Below are positions 42,715 to 52,678 of a DNA stretch of 64,000 nucleotides, piece by piece. The stretch's first letter is position 1. Each line of letters opens with the position of its first letter. Where the stretch lies: contig NZ_FQVO01000006.1 of NCBI RefSeq assembly GCF_900129385.1, positions 124,001-188,000 on the forward strand. The letters are read 5' to 3'. The stretch is from Chryseobacterium takakiae. Its GTDB lineage: Bacteria > Bacteroidota > Bacteroidia > Flavobacteriales > Weeksellaceae. The translations under genes and the position numbers were made by a program. The notes beneath the pieces were generated by a model that had not been told where the DNA came from, ran no database searches, and saw only the letters and a program-made list of their open reading frames with translations.

Positions 42715-43842
42715 ATGGAAAACAAGGGACAAAATATTCAGAATACAGCTTCGGCACCGGTACAGACCACCGCTGCAGCGAAGAAAAAAGAAAATAAAAA
42801 GAACAGGATCAGAGCAATTATCTCCAATATCATTGTATTTTTGATAATCGGTTTCGGGCTATTCTGGCTGGTACGGGAATATTTCCATGTAGGTGATAAA
42901 ACCTATACGGAAGCAGCTCAGGTGGAAGAATTTATTAATCCTATCAACACCAGAGTTTCTGCATACATCAAAGAAATTAAATTTATAGAGCATCAGCCTG
43001 TAAAAAAAGGAGATACCCTGGTTATTCTTGATGACCGTGAAATTCTTACACAGCTTGGCCAGGCAGAAGCAGCTTATCAGAACGCTCTTGCCCAGAGAAC
43101 GGCTACCAGTTCTTCTGTTAATACAGTATCCAACAATGTCAGTGTTATGGAATCCAATATTGCCGGAGCAAAAGCAAGGCTTTGGAATGCAGAGCAGAAT
43201 CTCAACCGGTATAAAAATCTTTTGGCTTCCGAAGCGGTGACCAGGCAGCAATATGATCAGGTAAAAACTGAATATGATGCTCAGAAAGCAGCGTATGAAA
43301 CTTTAATCAACCAGAAGCATTCGGCGAGCCTTTCTACAACAGAAGTGAAAAGCAAATTAGGAATTAATGATGCCGAAATTAAAAGAACAAAAGCGGCTCT
43401 TGATATGGCGAAGATTAATCTTTCGTACACGGTAATCACTGCACCTTATGATGGTGTAATGGGACGAAGAACCATCTCCGAAGGTCAGCTGATCCAGCCC
43501 GGACAGCAGGTAGCCACCATTGTATTAAACGGGCAAAAATGGGTCACTGCCAATTTTCTGGAAAGCCAGATGCCTGATGTTAAAATAGGAGAAAGAATGA
43601 TGATGACTGTGGATGCGTTGGGCGGAAAACAGTTTGAAGGCGTGGTAACGGCAATTTCTGCGGCAACAGGATCGAGATATTCCAGCGTGCCGACCGATAA
43701 TTCTACCGGAAACTTTATTAAAGTGCAGCAGAGAATTCCGGTGAGGATAGAATTTACCGAGTCTAATAAAAAAGCCGATCTCAACAAACTGAGCGCGGGA
43801 ATGAATGTGAATTTAGTGAGTAAAGTGAAAAGTGAAAAGTGA
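42715..43842 (+). CDS. HlyD/EmrA-type membrane fusion protein
   Basis: 375 residues with a cytosolic Lys-rich start and one membrane helix (about 31-52). The lipoyl half-motif is NTRVSAYIKEIKFIEHQPVKKGDTLVILDD, followed by a coiled-coil hairpin, the second lipoyl half (YTVITAPYDGVMGRRTISEGQLIQPGQ) and a beta-barrel. It links the inner-membrane MFS pump to TolC. The last codons run into a heptamer repeat, so the C-terminus (VKSEK) may be lengthened or shortened by slippage. Confidence 0.93.
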   Translation: MENKGQNIQNTASAPVQTTAAAKKKENKKNRIRAIISNIIVFLIIGFGLFWLVREYFHVGDKTYTEAAQVEEFINPINTRVSAYIKEIKFIEHQPVKKGDTLVILDDREILTQLGQAEAAYQNALAQRTATSSSVNTVSNNVSVMESNIAGAKARLWNAEQNLNRYKNLLASEAVTRQQYDQVKTEYDAQKAAYETLINQKHSASLSTTEVKSKLGINDAEIKRTKAALDMAKINLSYTVITAPYDGVMGRRTISEGQLIQPGQQVATIVLNGQKWVTANFLESQMPDVKIGERMMMTVDALGGKQFEGVVTAISAATGSRYSSVPTDNSTGNFIKVQQRIPVRIEFTESNKKADLNKLSAGMNVNLVSKVKSEK

Positions 43843-44028
43843 AAAGTGAGAAGTGAGAAGTGAGAGGTGAGAGGTGAGAAGACCAAGTATAGTACAGATT
43901 GTAAATTCATAAAATCTGTTCGAGTCTTTATACATTTTTCTTACTTCAAACCTCTTGAACCTTTATAATTTTACTTTTTCACTTTTAACTTCTCACTTCT
44001 TACTTTTCACTTCCAACTTCTCACTTCC
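43815..44028. repeat. Heptamer repeats in inverted orientation between emrA- and emrB-like genes
   Basis: The left block 43815-43881 is built of GTGARAA/AGTGAGA heptamers and overlaps the end of the HlyD-like gene. The right block 43970-44028 is built of the complement (TTCTCAC, TTTTCAC). The two could pair as an imperfect hairpin of about 60 bp around a 90-base loop just before the MFS start at 44043. The 200-base gap holds nothing else recognised. Confidence 0.8.
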
Positions 44029-44042
44029 ATAATACAAAATCT

Positions 44043-45635
44043 ATGTACAACAAAGGACTATACAACGACTGGGTTCCCAAACCGCTACAGCTTCTTCTTA
44101 TCGTATTGCTGCTTGCCGTAGTAATGCCGTTGGGAGGTGTATATACAGGAAACATCAGCTATCTCGTAAACGGAACCGGTGCCATGACAGAATATTTCAT
44201 ATGGGCCAATTACGCCACAACCATCGGAATGGGTGCCTGTATGCCGATTGTTCTCAGGATGAAAATGAGATTTAAGGTCCGTGATAAAATGACGGTCTTG
44301 CTGGTGCTTTTAGGGTTATTAAGTTACCTGAATTCCACAACCTATGATCCTATGATCTTTGTGTTCAGCTCACTGGTGATCGGGTTTTTAAAAATGATGG
44401 TAACGATAGAGCTGTTTCTTCCGCTGATGGCGATGATCGGCAACCGCGGAATATTTTACGGGGCATTTTATACTTTTGTTCTGGTGCTCAATCAGGTCGC
44501 AGCTTATTATGCTGTTGATATTTCAATACGTTACAACTGGCAACAGTTTTATATCATCGCTGCAGTTGGATGTTTCATACTGGCCTTGCTGCACTGGGTT
44601 TTTATGCACGACAAATATTTTGCCTTAAAAGTTCCCCTGCATTATATAGACTGGCTCAGTGTATTGCTTTTTGTGGCTACTTTTATGTTTTCAGCGTATG
44701 TTTTTTCATTTGGAAAACAGCAGGACTGGCTTCATTCAACCAAAATCATCAATGCCGGAATTGCGGCTTTCGTGAGTTTTGCATTGCTTGCCATTAGGCA
44801 ACAGACTTTAAAGAGACCTTATTTATCTTTTAAAATTTTCGCTAAAAATAATGTGCAGCACGGATTGTTTATGCTTTTATGTCTGGGTATGTTTTTAGGA
44901 ACAACATCCATTCAGAATACTTTTGCAGTAGGGGTTTTAGGATATGATCAGCTCACCAATGCCAAATTGAATCTTTTAATGATTCCCGGGTTGGTTCTTG
45001 CAGGTATAATGGCTATTGTCTGGTTTAAAAAAGAAATCCCGCTGAAAATGTACATCTTTTTGGGGTTTGCCGCCATGTTGGCATATGCCATTATTATGTA
45101 TTTTTCTATGGTGCTGGAATTCAGCTATGATTACTGGTATCTCCCGATGTTCCTGAAAGGATTTGGAATGGGAGCGCTGTTCATTTCCGTTTGGTTTTAC
45201 ACCCTGGATAAGCTTGAGATGGATGATATGCTTGCCGCAATCGGTCTGGTTCTGGTATGGAGAACCTTTCTGGCAGTGGGTGTTTTCTCTGCCTTGTATT
45301 CCTGGTTTCAGTACCGTTTTCAAGTAGTGGCGGTTGGTGATCTTGCAGTCTATATGGATGGAATGACGGTAACACCGCAGAATGTGGCAGGTAATTTAAA
45401 GCTGATTCAGCTGAATGCCATTATCATCGCTTCCAAAAAAATATTCGGATACATTATTCTGGCCGGAATGGGTGTTTTGATCTATGTTTTTACCCATCAT
45501 TTCGGAAAAGAACGTTTCGTCTCTATGCGTTTTATCAGAATGCTTACGGGTAAATCGGTGATTGCCAGAAGAAGGCTCCGTGAAAGAAGAAAACTTTTAG
45601 AAGAAATAAAAGACGCAGCAGGACCTGTGTTGTAA
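44043..45635 (+). CDS. DHA2/EmrB-type MFS drug efflux permease
   Basis: 530 residues with about 14 hydrophobic helices, the size of DHA2 drug:H+ antiporters. The N-terminus (VPKPLQLLLIVLLLAVVMPLGGVYTGNISYLVNG) and FLKGFGMGALFISVWFYTLDKL are typical of the Bacteroidota variant. A basic C-terminal tail (SVIARRRLRERRKLLEEI) is cytosolic. It works with the HlyD- and TolC-like proteins. Drug specificity is not readable. Confidence 0.9.
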   Translation: MYNKGLYNDWVPKPLQLLLIVLLLAVVMPLGGVYTGNISYLVNGTGAMTEYFIWANYATTIGMGACMPIVLRMKMRFKVRDKMTVLLVLLGLLSYLNSTTYDPMIFVFSSLVIGFLKMMVTIELFLPLMAMIGNRGIFYGAFYTFVLVLNQVAAYYAVDISIRYNWQQFYIIAAVGCFILALLHWVFMHDKYFALKVPLHYIDWLSVLLFVATFMFSAYVFSFGKQQDWLHSTKIINAGIAAFVSFALLAIRQQTLKRPYLSFKIFAKNNVQHGLFMLLCLGMFLGTTSIQNTFAVGVLGYDQLTNAKLNLLMIPGLVLAGIMAIVWFKKEIPLKMYIFLGFAAMLAYAIIMYFSMVLEFSYDYWYLPMFLKGFGMGALFISVWFYTLDKLEMDDMLAAIGLVLVWRTFLAVGVFSALYSWFQYRFQVVAVGDLAVYMDGMTVTPQNVAGNLKLIQLNAIIIASKKIFGYIILAGMGVLIYVFTHHFGKERFVSMRFIRMLTGKSVIARRRLRERRKLLEEIKDAAGPVL

Positions 45636-45663
45636 CGATACCTTGTTTTTCATTTACTCAGTC

Positions 45664-45706
45664 AGAGCTTCATTTTATTTATAGAATGGAGCTTTGCATT
45701 TTTTAC
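45664..45706 (+). terminator. Probable terminator of the efflux operon
   Basis: AGCTTCATTT (about 45667-45676) and GAATGGAGCT pair with one G-U and are followed by a T-run, 30 bases after the stop. The rest of 45707-45964 has no recognised content apart from a weak TATCTTTA near 45939. Confidence 0.6.
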
Positions 45707-45964
45707 CGGATTATCTTTTAAAAGTGGTTTTTTGGCCGAATTCGCTGCTTTTTGTTACTGCGGTGCTGACGTACTGTTGAAGGTGCGTTGACCGCCCGAT
45801 CTATGAAGTACTGACCGTGCATAACAGGATGATTCTTTAGGTTGATACAATCCTTGCACCTTTTATACGGACTAAGGTTTTCTATAATATTAGAAATATC
45901 CTATCTAAATTAGTATTCTGAAAATACATCAAAAACTTCTATCTTTACAGTCAGAATTAGCACT

Positions 45965-46669
45965 ATGAAAGACCTTATGGGAAAGGCGATCCGGGATTAT
46001 TACCATCAGGAAAATCCTCAGGATCTGCAGACCGAAACTTCAATTTCCGAACTGGATGAACTTCCAGTTGCATATCTCTTTCGCGATTTTGAAGAAATGA
46101 ATGAAATCGAACAAAAAGCTCTGGATTTGTCCTACGGAAAAGTCCTGGATATAGGAGCCGGAGCAGGATCGCATTCTTTGTACCTTCAGAATGAAAGAAA
46201 TCTTGACGTAACGGCCTTAGACATTTCACCAAAATCTGTTGAGGTTTGCAAATTGCGAGGAATAAAAAAAGCAGTGGCTGAAAATATGCTGCAATTCTCC
46301 GGTGAAACTTTTGATACAATTCTTTTATTAATGAACGGAACCGGGATTTTCCAAAGCCTTCAGGTAATTGATATTTATCTCAAAAAACTCTACTCGCTCC
46401 TTAATGAAAACGGACAGGTCTTGATCGACAGTACCGATATTTTGTATATGTTTGACCGGGATGAAGATGGCGGGGTTTATATTCCGGCAGAAGGGTATTA
46501 CGGTGAACTGGATTATATCGTTCATTATAAAGGAGAATCCGAAGATCCTATCAAATGGCTGTATCTTGATTTTAATACATTAAAAAATGCAGCGGAAAAC
46601 AATGGTTTTAAGATCGAAAAATTGCTTAAGGATGAAGATGCTTATCTGGCGAGGCTGACTAAGATATAA
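45965..46669 (+). CDS. Class I SAM-dependent methyltransferase
   Basis: 234 residues. The SAM-binding motif I is VLDIGAGAGSHSLYL (about 58-72), with the acidic motif II in VTALDISPKSVEVCK and IDSTDILYMF near the end of the Rossmann fold. A short N-terminal helix region precedes it. The substrate is unknown. No operon partner. Confidence 0.87.
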   Translation: MKDLMGKAIRDYYHQENPQDLQTETSISELDELPVAYLFRDFEEMNEIEQKALDLSYGKVLDIGAGAGSHSLYLQNERNLDVTALDISPKSVEVCKLRGIKKAVAENMLQFSGETFDTILLLMNGTGIFQSLQVIDIYLKKLYSLLNENGQVLIDSTDILYMFDRDEDGGVYIPAEGYYGELDYIVHYKGESEDPIKWLYLDFNTLKNAAENNGFKIEKLLKDEDAYLARLTKI

Positions 46670-46716
46670 AAATAAAAACCTTGAAGGTTGAGCATTATTT
46701 ATCTATTTAATTTCGT

Positions 46717-47385
46717 TTAAAAACTTCCCAGCAATCTAAATACTGACATAATAGGATATCCTGATAATGATTCTTTGAAAAGGATATACATGATGATGCT
46801 AAGTACGGACAAAACGATTGGAAGTATCGGTGATTTTGCTTGATATGCTAATTTTTTAGGCATTGCGACTACTGACATAACCAATAATAATACGGCTCCC
46901 AGTGCAAGAATTCCTATTTCCAGATTATATTTTGTGTTAAATCTCCCGTCATGAGGGGCTGTTGATAAAATATACTGCTGCAAAAAGAAAAATCCAAAAC
47001 CAATTAATAAAGTTAAAGCAGCAGCGGTGTATCTTTTTACTGTGACCAGATTTAAAAATAATAGAATGGATCCCGGAATGGTACCAAAAACTAAGGAAAT
47101 GATCAGAATTGTATTGCGGGAATAAAGCTTTATAGCAGAAGGGTCTGTGGTAATATAGTCTTTCCAGACTTCTTTTTCCTGGTTTGTACGGGTTTCATCT
47201 TGCTGTTTTTTAGCCAGGATCATTTCACGAATGAAAATTTTTTCGGATTCACTAAAAAGCCGGCCTCTTTCCGTTAGGATTTCAAAGGCTGCCTCAACGG
47301 CTTCAGGGGTAAAACGGTTTCCGGGAATGAAGTATCTCTCCAATTCGGCATCAGAGAGTTTTCTCAAAACATTTTTGCTGACCAT
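46717..47385 (-). CDS. Membrane protein of unknown function
   Basis: 222 residues. The N-terminal ~85 residues are soluble and helical (VLRKLSDAELERYFIPGNRFTPEAVEAAFEILTERGR). Four hydrophobic helices follow at about 93-115, 120-140, 155-175 and 190-210. The N-terminal part looks like a small protein-interaction helix bundle. No family name can be given. It has its own start and lies downstream of metG, with a palindrome between. Confidence 0.75.
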   Translation of the reverse strand: MVSKNVLRKLSDAELERYFIPGNRFTPEAVEAAFEILTERGRLFSESEKIFIREMILAKKQQDETRTNQEKEVWKDYITTDPSAIKLYSRNTILIISLVFGTIPGSILLFLNLVTVKRYTAAALTLLIGFGFFFLQQYILSTAPHDGRFNTKYNLEIGILALGAVLLLVMSVVAMPKKLAYQAKSPILPIVLSVLSIIMYILFKESLSGYPIMSVFRLLGSF

Positions 47386-47396
47386 ATATAATAATA

Positions 47397-47433
47397 AAAA
47401 ACCTTCAAGGTTCTTAAAACCTTGAAGGTTTGG
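47397..47433 (-). terminator. Terminator of metG, AAACCT-family palindrome
   Basis: Perfect 14-bp stem 47399-47412 / 47418-47431, loop CTTAA, A/T-runs on both sides. Arms AAACCT...AGGTT as in the palindromes at 12252 and 60361. Confidence 0.8.
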
Positions 47434-47439
47434 CTTTAT

Positions 47440-49476
47440 TTACCCAATCTCAATACCGTTTTCTACATTGCTGTCGTCCGGCGTTACAAAAGATAGCTTT
47501 CCGTCCGGTTTAGTCGTTAATAACAACATTCCCTGCGACTCGATACCTCTGATTTTTCTCGGCGCAAGATTTAACAAGATCATCACTTGCTTTCCGATTA
47601 CTTCTTCCGGCGTAAAACTTTCCGAAATCCCTGAAACAACGGTTCTTACATCAACTCCTGTATCTACAGTAAGCTTTAATAATTTATCTGCTTTTTCCAC
47701 TTTTTCAGCTTCCAGAATTGTGGCTGTTCTCAGGTCGATTTTCGTAAAATCATCAAAAGTGATTTCCTCTTTCATAGGGTTGGCGTTTGGATTGGTTTTT
47801 TTATTATTCTGTTTGGTCTGTTCTAATTTCTGAATCTGGGCTTCAATCACCTCATCTTCGATCTTTGAGAAAAGAAGGGATGCTTCGTTGATTTGGTGAC
47901 CGGTTTCAATTAAAACAGATTTTGTTTCAATATCATTCCAGTCTGATTTATGGACATTAAACATGTTTAAAAGCTTCTCAGAGCTGAAAGGCATAAACGG
48001 TTCACACAGCTGAGCCAGAGCCACTGCAATCTGAGCACCCACAAATAATGAGTGTGCTGCTTTTTCAGGATTATCTTTAATGGTTTTCCACGGCTCCTCA
48101 GTCTGCAGATACTGGTTTCCGAAACGGGCTAAATTCATTAAGGCACTTAAAGAATTTCTGAATTCATAGTTTTCTAAAAATCCTGCAATTTCTTTAGCCG
48201 ATTTGCTGATTTCCTGTAATTCAGATGCATTTACATCTCCTTGAGGAACAACGCCGTTGTAATATTTATGAATCAGAACGGCAACCCTGTTAATAAAGTT
48301 CCCGAAGATTCCTACCAGCTCAGAATTATTTTTCGTCTGAAAATCTTTCCACGTAAAATTATTATCCTTGGTTTCCGGAGCCGATGAAAGAAGAGCATAT
48401 CTCAATACATCCTGCTGTCCCGGGAAATCTTCCACATATTCGTGTGCCCACACCGCCCAGTTTCTTGAGGTTGAAATTTTATCGTTTTCAAGATTCAGAA
48501 ATTCAAAGGCAGGAACATTTTTGGGCATAATGAAATCACCGTGTGCCTTCATCATGCTTGGGAAAATAATACAGTGAAAAACAATATTATCTTTCCCGAT
48601 AAAATGAACAAGATCAGAAGCTTCGCTTTGCCAGTAGTCTTTCCAGTCTTTCCCGTTTTTCTCTGCCCATTCTTTGGTGAAAGAAATATAGCCGATGGGT
48701 GCATCAAACCATACATATAATACTTTGCCTTCTGCGCCGGGAAGCGGAACCGGAACACCCCAATTCAGATCTCTGGTCATGGCACGAGGTTTCAGACCGT
48801 CATTCAGCCATGATTTTACCTGTCCGTAAACGTTAGGCTTCCAGTCGTCTTTATGACCTTCAATGATCCATTCATTCAGGAAGCTTTCATATTCATTTAA
48901 CGGGAGGTACCAGTTTTTTGTTTCCTTTAGGATAGGAACATTTCCGCTGAGCATTGATTTAGGATTAATCAGCTCAGACGGGGAGAGGGTAGAACCGCAT
49001 CTTTCGCACTGATCGCCGTATGCGTTTTCATTGCCGCAATTCGGGCAGGTTCCTACAATATAACGGTCGGCCAAAAATTCTCCGGCCTGCTCGTCAAAAT
49101 ATTGCTCAGACATTTCTTCCGTGAACTTTCCTTTTTCATAAAGAACCTTAAAGAAATCCTGGCTGGTTTCATAATGATTTTTTGAAGTAGTCCTTGAATA
49201 TTCGTCAAATGAAATTCCTAAATCCGCAAAAGACTTTTTAATGATTTCGTGGTATTTGTCTACAATATCCTGAGGTGTGACTCCTTCTTTTTTTGCTCTT
49301 ATGGTTATAGGGATTCCGTGTTCATCCGAACCACAGATAAACGCTACGTCTTTTCCCAATCTTCTCTGAAATCTTGCATATACATCTGCAGGAATATATA
49401 CCCCTGCCAAATGTCCTATATGAACCGGCCCGTTTGCATAAGGCAAGGCTGCCGTAATCATCTTTCTGTTCGACAT
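47440..49476 (-). CDS. metG: Methionyl-tRNA synthetase
   Basis: 678 residues. The class I HIGH motif reads PVHIGHLAG, and the zinc knuckle CPNCGNENAYGDQCERC is of the four-cysteine type. The KMSKS loop reads KISTS (in NDKISTSRNW). The C-terminal EMAP/Trbp-type tRNA-binding domain starts about FDDFTKIDLRTATILEAEKV. It charges tRNA-Met. A TATCTTTG promoter element lies upstream at 49497-49504. Confidence 0.97.
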   Translation of the reverse strand: MSNRKMITAALPYANGPVHIGHLAGVYIPADVYARFQRRLGKDVAFICGSDEHGIPITIRAKKEGVTPQDIVDKYHEIIKKSFADLGISFDEYSRTTSKNHYETSQDFFKVLYEKGKFTEEMSEQYFDEQAGEFLADRYIVGTCPNCGNENAYGDQCERCGSTLSPSELINPKSMLSGNVPILKETKNWYLPLNEYESFLNEWIIEGHKDDWKPNVYGQVKSWLNDGLKPRAMTRDLNWGVPVPLPGAEGKVLYVWFDAPIGYISFTKEWAEKNGKDWKDYWQSEASDLVHFIGKDNIVFHCIIFPSMMKAHGDFIMPKNVPAFEFLNLENDKISTSRNWAVWAHEYVEDFPGQQDVLRYALLSSAPETKDNNFTWKDFQTKNNSELVGIFGNFINRVAVLIHKYYNGVVPQGDVNASELQEISKSAKEIAGFLENYEFRNSLSALMNLARFGNQYLQTEEPWKTIKDNPEKAAHSLFVGAQIAVALAQLCEPFMPFSSEKLLNMFNVHKSDWNDIETKSVLIETGHQINEASLLFSKIEDEVIEAQIQKLEQTKQNNKKTNPNANPMKEEITFDDFTKIDLRTATILEAEKVEKADKLLKLTVDTGVDVRTVVSGISESFTPEEVIGKQVMILLNLAPRKIRGIESQGMLLLTTKPDGKLSFVTPDDSNVENGIEIG

Positions 49477-49496
49477 TTATAGTAAGTTTTAGTCTG

Positions 49497-49504
49497 CAAA
49501 GATA
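49497..49504 (-). promoter_or_regulatory. -7 promoter element (TATCTTTG) of metG
   Basis: Minus-strand TAnnTTTG match 20 bases before the metG start. The remainder of 49505-49804 is AT-rich; I see no clear promoter, operator or leader for the sus locus there. Confidence 0.55.
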
Positions 49505-49804
49505 ACGAATATCTCCGGAATAGTATACGGTACCACTTTTAAAGTATTTTGTAGTCTATTAATACGATCGGATATTACATTTAGTTAAACTGATGTTTAA
49601 CTTTTTGTTAATTTAATATTGTGTTATGCGATGCATATTTTGTATTAATGTACTGATAATTAATGTATTAATATTAATTCATGGTTTAATTTACATAATT
49701 TTAACAAATTTTTTAAAAAATTTAAGATAATTATGTTTTTTTTTTAAATTGCAGAAGGCTCACGCCAGTATGATGAAAAAAGTAACTATATAAAAAATAA
49801 TATT

Positions 49805-52666
49805 GTGAGAAATTTTACAACGGTATTAAAAATTGCACCTGCATTTCTATTGGCAAGTGCAATGATTCATGCGCAAACCAGTGATACTGCGACTAAAGAG
49901 AAAAAAATTGAAGAAGTGGTACTCATTGGTTATGGTAAGCAAAAGAAAACGGATCTTACGGGATCAATAACAGCAGTTTCTGAAAAAGACTTCAACAAAG
50001 GGGCAATTGTTTCTGCCGATCAATTGATAACGGGTAAGGCTCCAGGTGTGAGAATAACAAATTCAGGCGGTTCTCCTGATGCTGCACCAAACATCAGAAT
50101 TAGAGGCGGATCTTCTTTCAGTGCCAACAACAATCCTTTGATTGTAATCGACGGTGTTCCCTTGGATACCAATAATCCAGCTGGAGTTGCCAATCCATTG
50201 AATTTGATTAATCCGAATGATATTGAATCTTTTTCAATTTTAAAAGATGCTTCTGCTACGGCAATTTACGGAAACAGAGGTTCTAATGGGGTTATTATCA
50301 TTAAAACCAAAAGAGGAGGTGGAAAGCTGAGAGTAAGTCTGAACACAAATGTTTCGGTAGGTACGGTCACAAGATATGTTGACGTAATGAATGCCGATCA
50401 GTTTAAAAGCTTTATTAACCAGAACTATCCCGATTATAATTACTTATTGGGTGTTGGAGGAAATTCTTCTAATCCTACCCAGGCGGGAACTATATATGAT
50501 ACAGACTGGCAAAAAGCGATCTATAGAAATTCGGTATCTTCAGATAATAACCTGAGTATTTCCGGAAGCTTATTTAATAAAGTCCCAACTAGGCTATCAT
50601 TAGGATATAATAGAACAGAAGGGGTTGTAAAAACCAGTGATTACGAAAGATTTTCAGCGGGATTAAATATTACTCCTACCTTTTTTGATAATCATTTGAA
50701 AATTGATTTCAGTTTAAAAGGATTATTTTCGAAACTTAATGCTATTGACGATGGAGGAGCAATCGGAGGAGCTGTTAATATGAATCCTACACTTCCAGTT
50801 TATCTTTCTCAAACAAGTTTGTCGGGGGGAGCATATAACAGATTCGGAGGATATTACCAAAATACTGTTTTGACTGGAAATCAATACCTTATTCAGGGAC
50901 AGAGCAATCCTTTAGCCATTCTTTTGCAAAGAGAATCTCCACAGAGGATTACCAAATTTTTAGGAAATGCAGAAATTAATTATAAATTCCATTTTTTACC
51001 GGATTTAAGAGCTATCGTGAATTTAGGATTGGAAGCATCAAGATCTAATCTTAAAACAGTTTATGGTGAAAATGCCATTGCAACATACAGAAATCCTCAG
51101 AATTCTGTAGCTCCTAATGACTACGTATTCAGTCCGGGTGTAGATTATGCAGAACACCAGAATATTGTCAACCAGACCATGGATGCCTACTTGGTGTATG
51201 AAAAAAAATATTCCGGCTTTTTATCCCATTTCCTTATTCAGGGAGGGTATTCTTACCAAAACTTTAAAAATGACGGATACAAAGATAATTACAGATATGA
51301 TGATGCAACAGGTTTAAGAGTTCCGAATCCGGGTACTGCCCTGAATCCTAATAACAGGTATTATAATGTATTAAATCTACAGTCTTTCATTGGAAGAGCA
51401 AATATTGACTTTTATGATAAATATTTATTTACATTAAACTTCAGAGCAGATGCTTCATCATTATTTCAGAAAGGCGAAAGATGGGGCTATTTCCCGGGAG
51501 TAGGCTTTGCATGGAAAGTTAATAAAGATTTCTTTACAGGTTCCTCAAATGTAAACGACCTCAAATTGAGATTAGGATGGGGGAGAACAGGTAACGCAGA
51601 TATTGTTGGCGTTGCAGGATTTTATCCTTCTAGTCCGTACTTTTCAATCGGAGGATCAAATTCTCAGTATTTTCCGGGTGTGGGTACCTACAGTGCTTTG
51701 GCATTTAACCCTGGACTTACATGGGAAACAACGGATACATGGAATGGAGGTATAGATTTCTCATTCTTCAAACAGGATAGATTATCAGGAAGTATAGATG
51801 TTTATACGAGAAAAACCACTAATCTTCTTGCAAAAGTACCTTTGCCATCAGGACAAGGTTTAACAAACGAATTCACTGAGAATGTAGGTTCTTTGGAGAA
51901 CAAAGGAGTTGAATTGAATTTAACGGTAGTTCCTGTGAAAAATGAAAATGTAAACTGGTCGGTATCGGGTAATTTCGGATACAATGATTCTAAAATATTA
52001 GATCTTGGAGATGTAAGTTATTTTCCTGATAACTCCAGTACATTGCCTATCGGAACCGGTGTGAAAATTGCCAATAATGCTGTGAGTTATCAGCCTTATT
52101 CTGCATGGGTTTTAGAGCAGGTATATGATTCAAACGGAAGACCACTTGATAATGTTTATGTTGATAAAAATAATGATGGAATCATTAATGAAAGTGATAG
52201 ATATTACAAAGCGATCAGACCAAGATGGACTTATGGTTTCAGCACCTCATTAACCTACAAAAACTGGGATCTGAATGCAGCTTTCAGAGGGCAGATAGGA
52301 GGATTGATTTATAACACAAGAAAACTTGCTCAAGGATTTAAGAGTTATACAGTACCTCAAAACTCACAGAGTTTAAATAACATTCTGGTATCTACTGCAG
52401 ATTCTCCGTTTACTCTTTCCGATAATCTATATTTCTCAGATTACTTCCTGGAAGATGCTTCTTTTTTAAGACTGGATAATGTAACAGTTGGTTATTTATT
52501 TAAAAATGTATTTAAAAGTACAAATGTAAGAGTATATGCATCAGTAAACAACGTTTACACATGGACCAATTATTCAGGCCAGGACCCTGAAAATTTTAAC
52601 GGAATTGATAATAATTTTTATCCAAGACCAAGAACATATACAATTGGGTTTAACTTTAATTTCTAA
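49805..52666 (+). CDS. susC: SusC-type TonB-dependent glucan transporter
   Basis: 953 residues. Signal peptide to about residue 24, then the TonB-box/plug start KIEEVVLIGYGKQKKTDLTGSI and plug motif IRGGSSFSANNNPLIVIDGVPLD, and a long beta-barrel ending FNFNF. The N-terminal carboxypeptidase-D-like domain of many SusC proteins is missing, usual for flavobacterial short forms. It imports oligosaccharides with the SusD lid encoded 12 bases downstream. The start is GTG at 49805; no better start fits the signal peptide. Confidence 0.95.
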   Translation: MRNFTTVLKIAPAFLLASAMIHAQTSDTATKEKKIEEVVLIGYGKQKKTDLTGSITAVSEKDFNKGAIVSADQLITGKAPGVRITNSGGSPDAAPNIRIRGGSSFSANNNPLIVIDGVPLDTNNPAGVANPLNLINPNDIESFSILKDASATAIYGNRGSNGVIIIKTKRGGGKLRVSLNTNVSVGTVTRYVDVMNADQFKSFINQNYPDYNYLLGVGGNSSNPTQAGTIYDTDWQKAIYRNSVSSDNNLSISGSLFNKVPTRLSLGYNRTEGVVKTSDYERFSAGLNITPTFFDNHLKIDFSLKGLFSKLNAIDDGGAIGGAVNMNPTLPVYLSQTSLSGGAYNRFGGYYQNTVLTGNQYLIQGQSNPLAILLQRESPQRITKFLGNAEINYKFHFLPDLRAIVNLGLEASRSNLKTVYGENAIATYRNPQNSVAPNDYVFSPGVDYAEHQNIVNQTMDAYLVYEKKYSGFLSHFLIQGGYSYQNFKNDGYKDNYRYDDATGLRVPNPGTALNPNNRYYNVLNLQSFIGRANIDFYDKYLFTLNFRADASSLFQKGERWGYFPGVGFAWKVNKDFFTGSSNVNDLKLRLGWGRTGNADIVGVAGFYPSSPYFSIGGSNSQYFPGVGTYSALAFNPGLTWETTDTWNGGIDFSFFKQDRLSGSIDVYTRKTTNLLAKVPLPSGQGLTNEFTENVGSLENKGVELNLTVVPVKNENVNWSVSGNFGYNDSKILDLGDVSYFPDNSSTLPIGTGVKIANNAVSYQPYSAWVLEQVYDSNGRPLDNVYVDKNNDGIINESDRYYKAIRPRWTYGFSTSLTYKNWDLNAAFRGQIGGLIYNTRKLAQGFKSYTVPQNSQSLNNILVSTADSPFTLSDNLYFSDYFLEDASFLRLDNVTVGYLFKNVFKSTNVRVYASVNNVYTWTNYSGQDPENFNGIDNNFYPRPRTYTIGFNFNF

Positions 52667-52678
52667 AAAAATACTAAA

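Noticed and set aside
43485-43910. Minus-strand 141-aa frame over the HlyD-like gene end
   Set aside because: Its N-terminus is a translation of the heptamer repeat and the rest is antisense to a solid gene.
45707-45964. Small gene or RNA in the GC-richer segment after the efflux operon
   Set aside because: No frame with start, no stable fold recognised by eye and no family resemblance.
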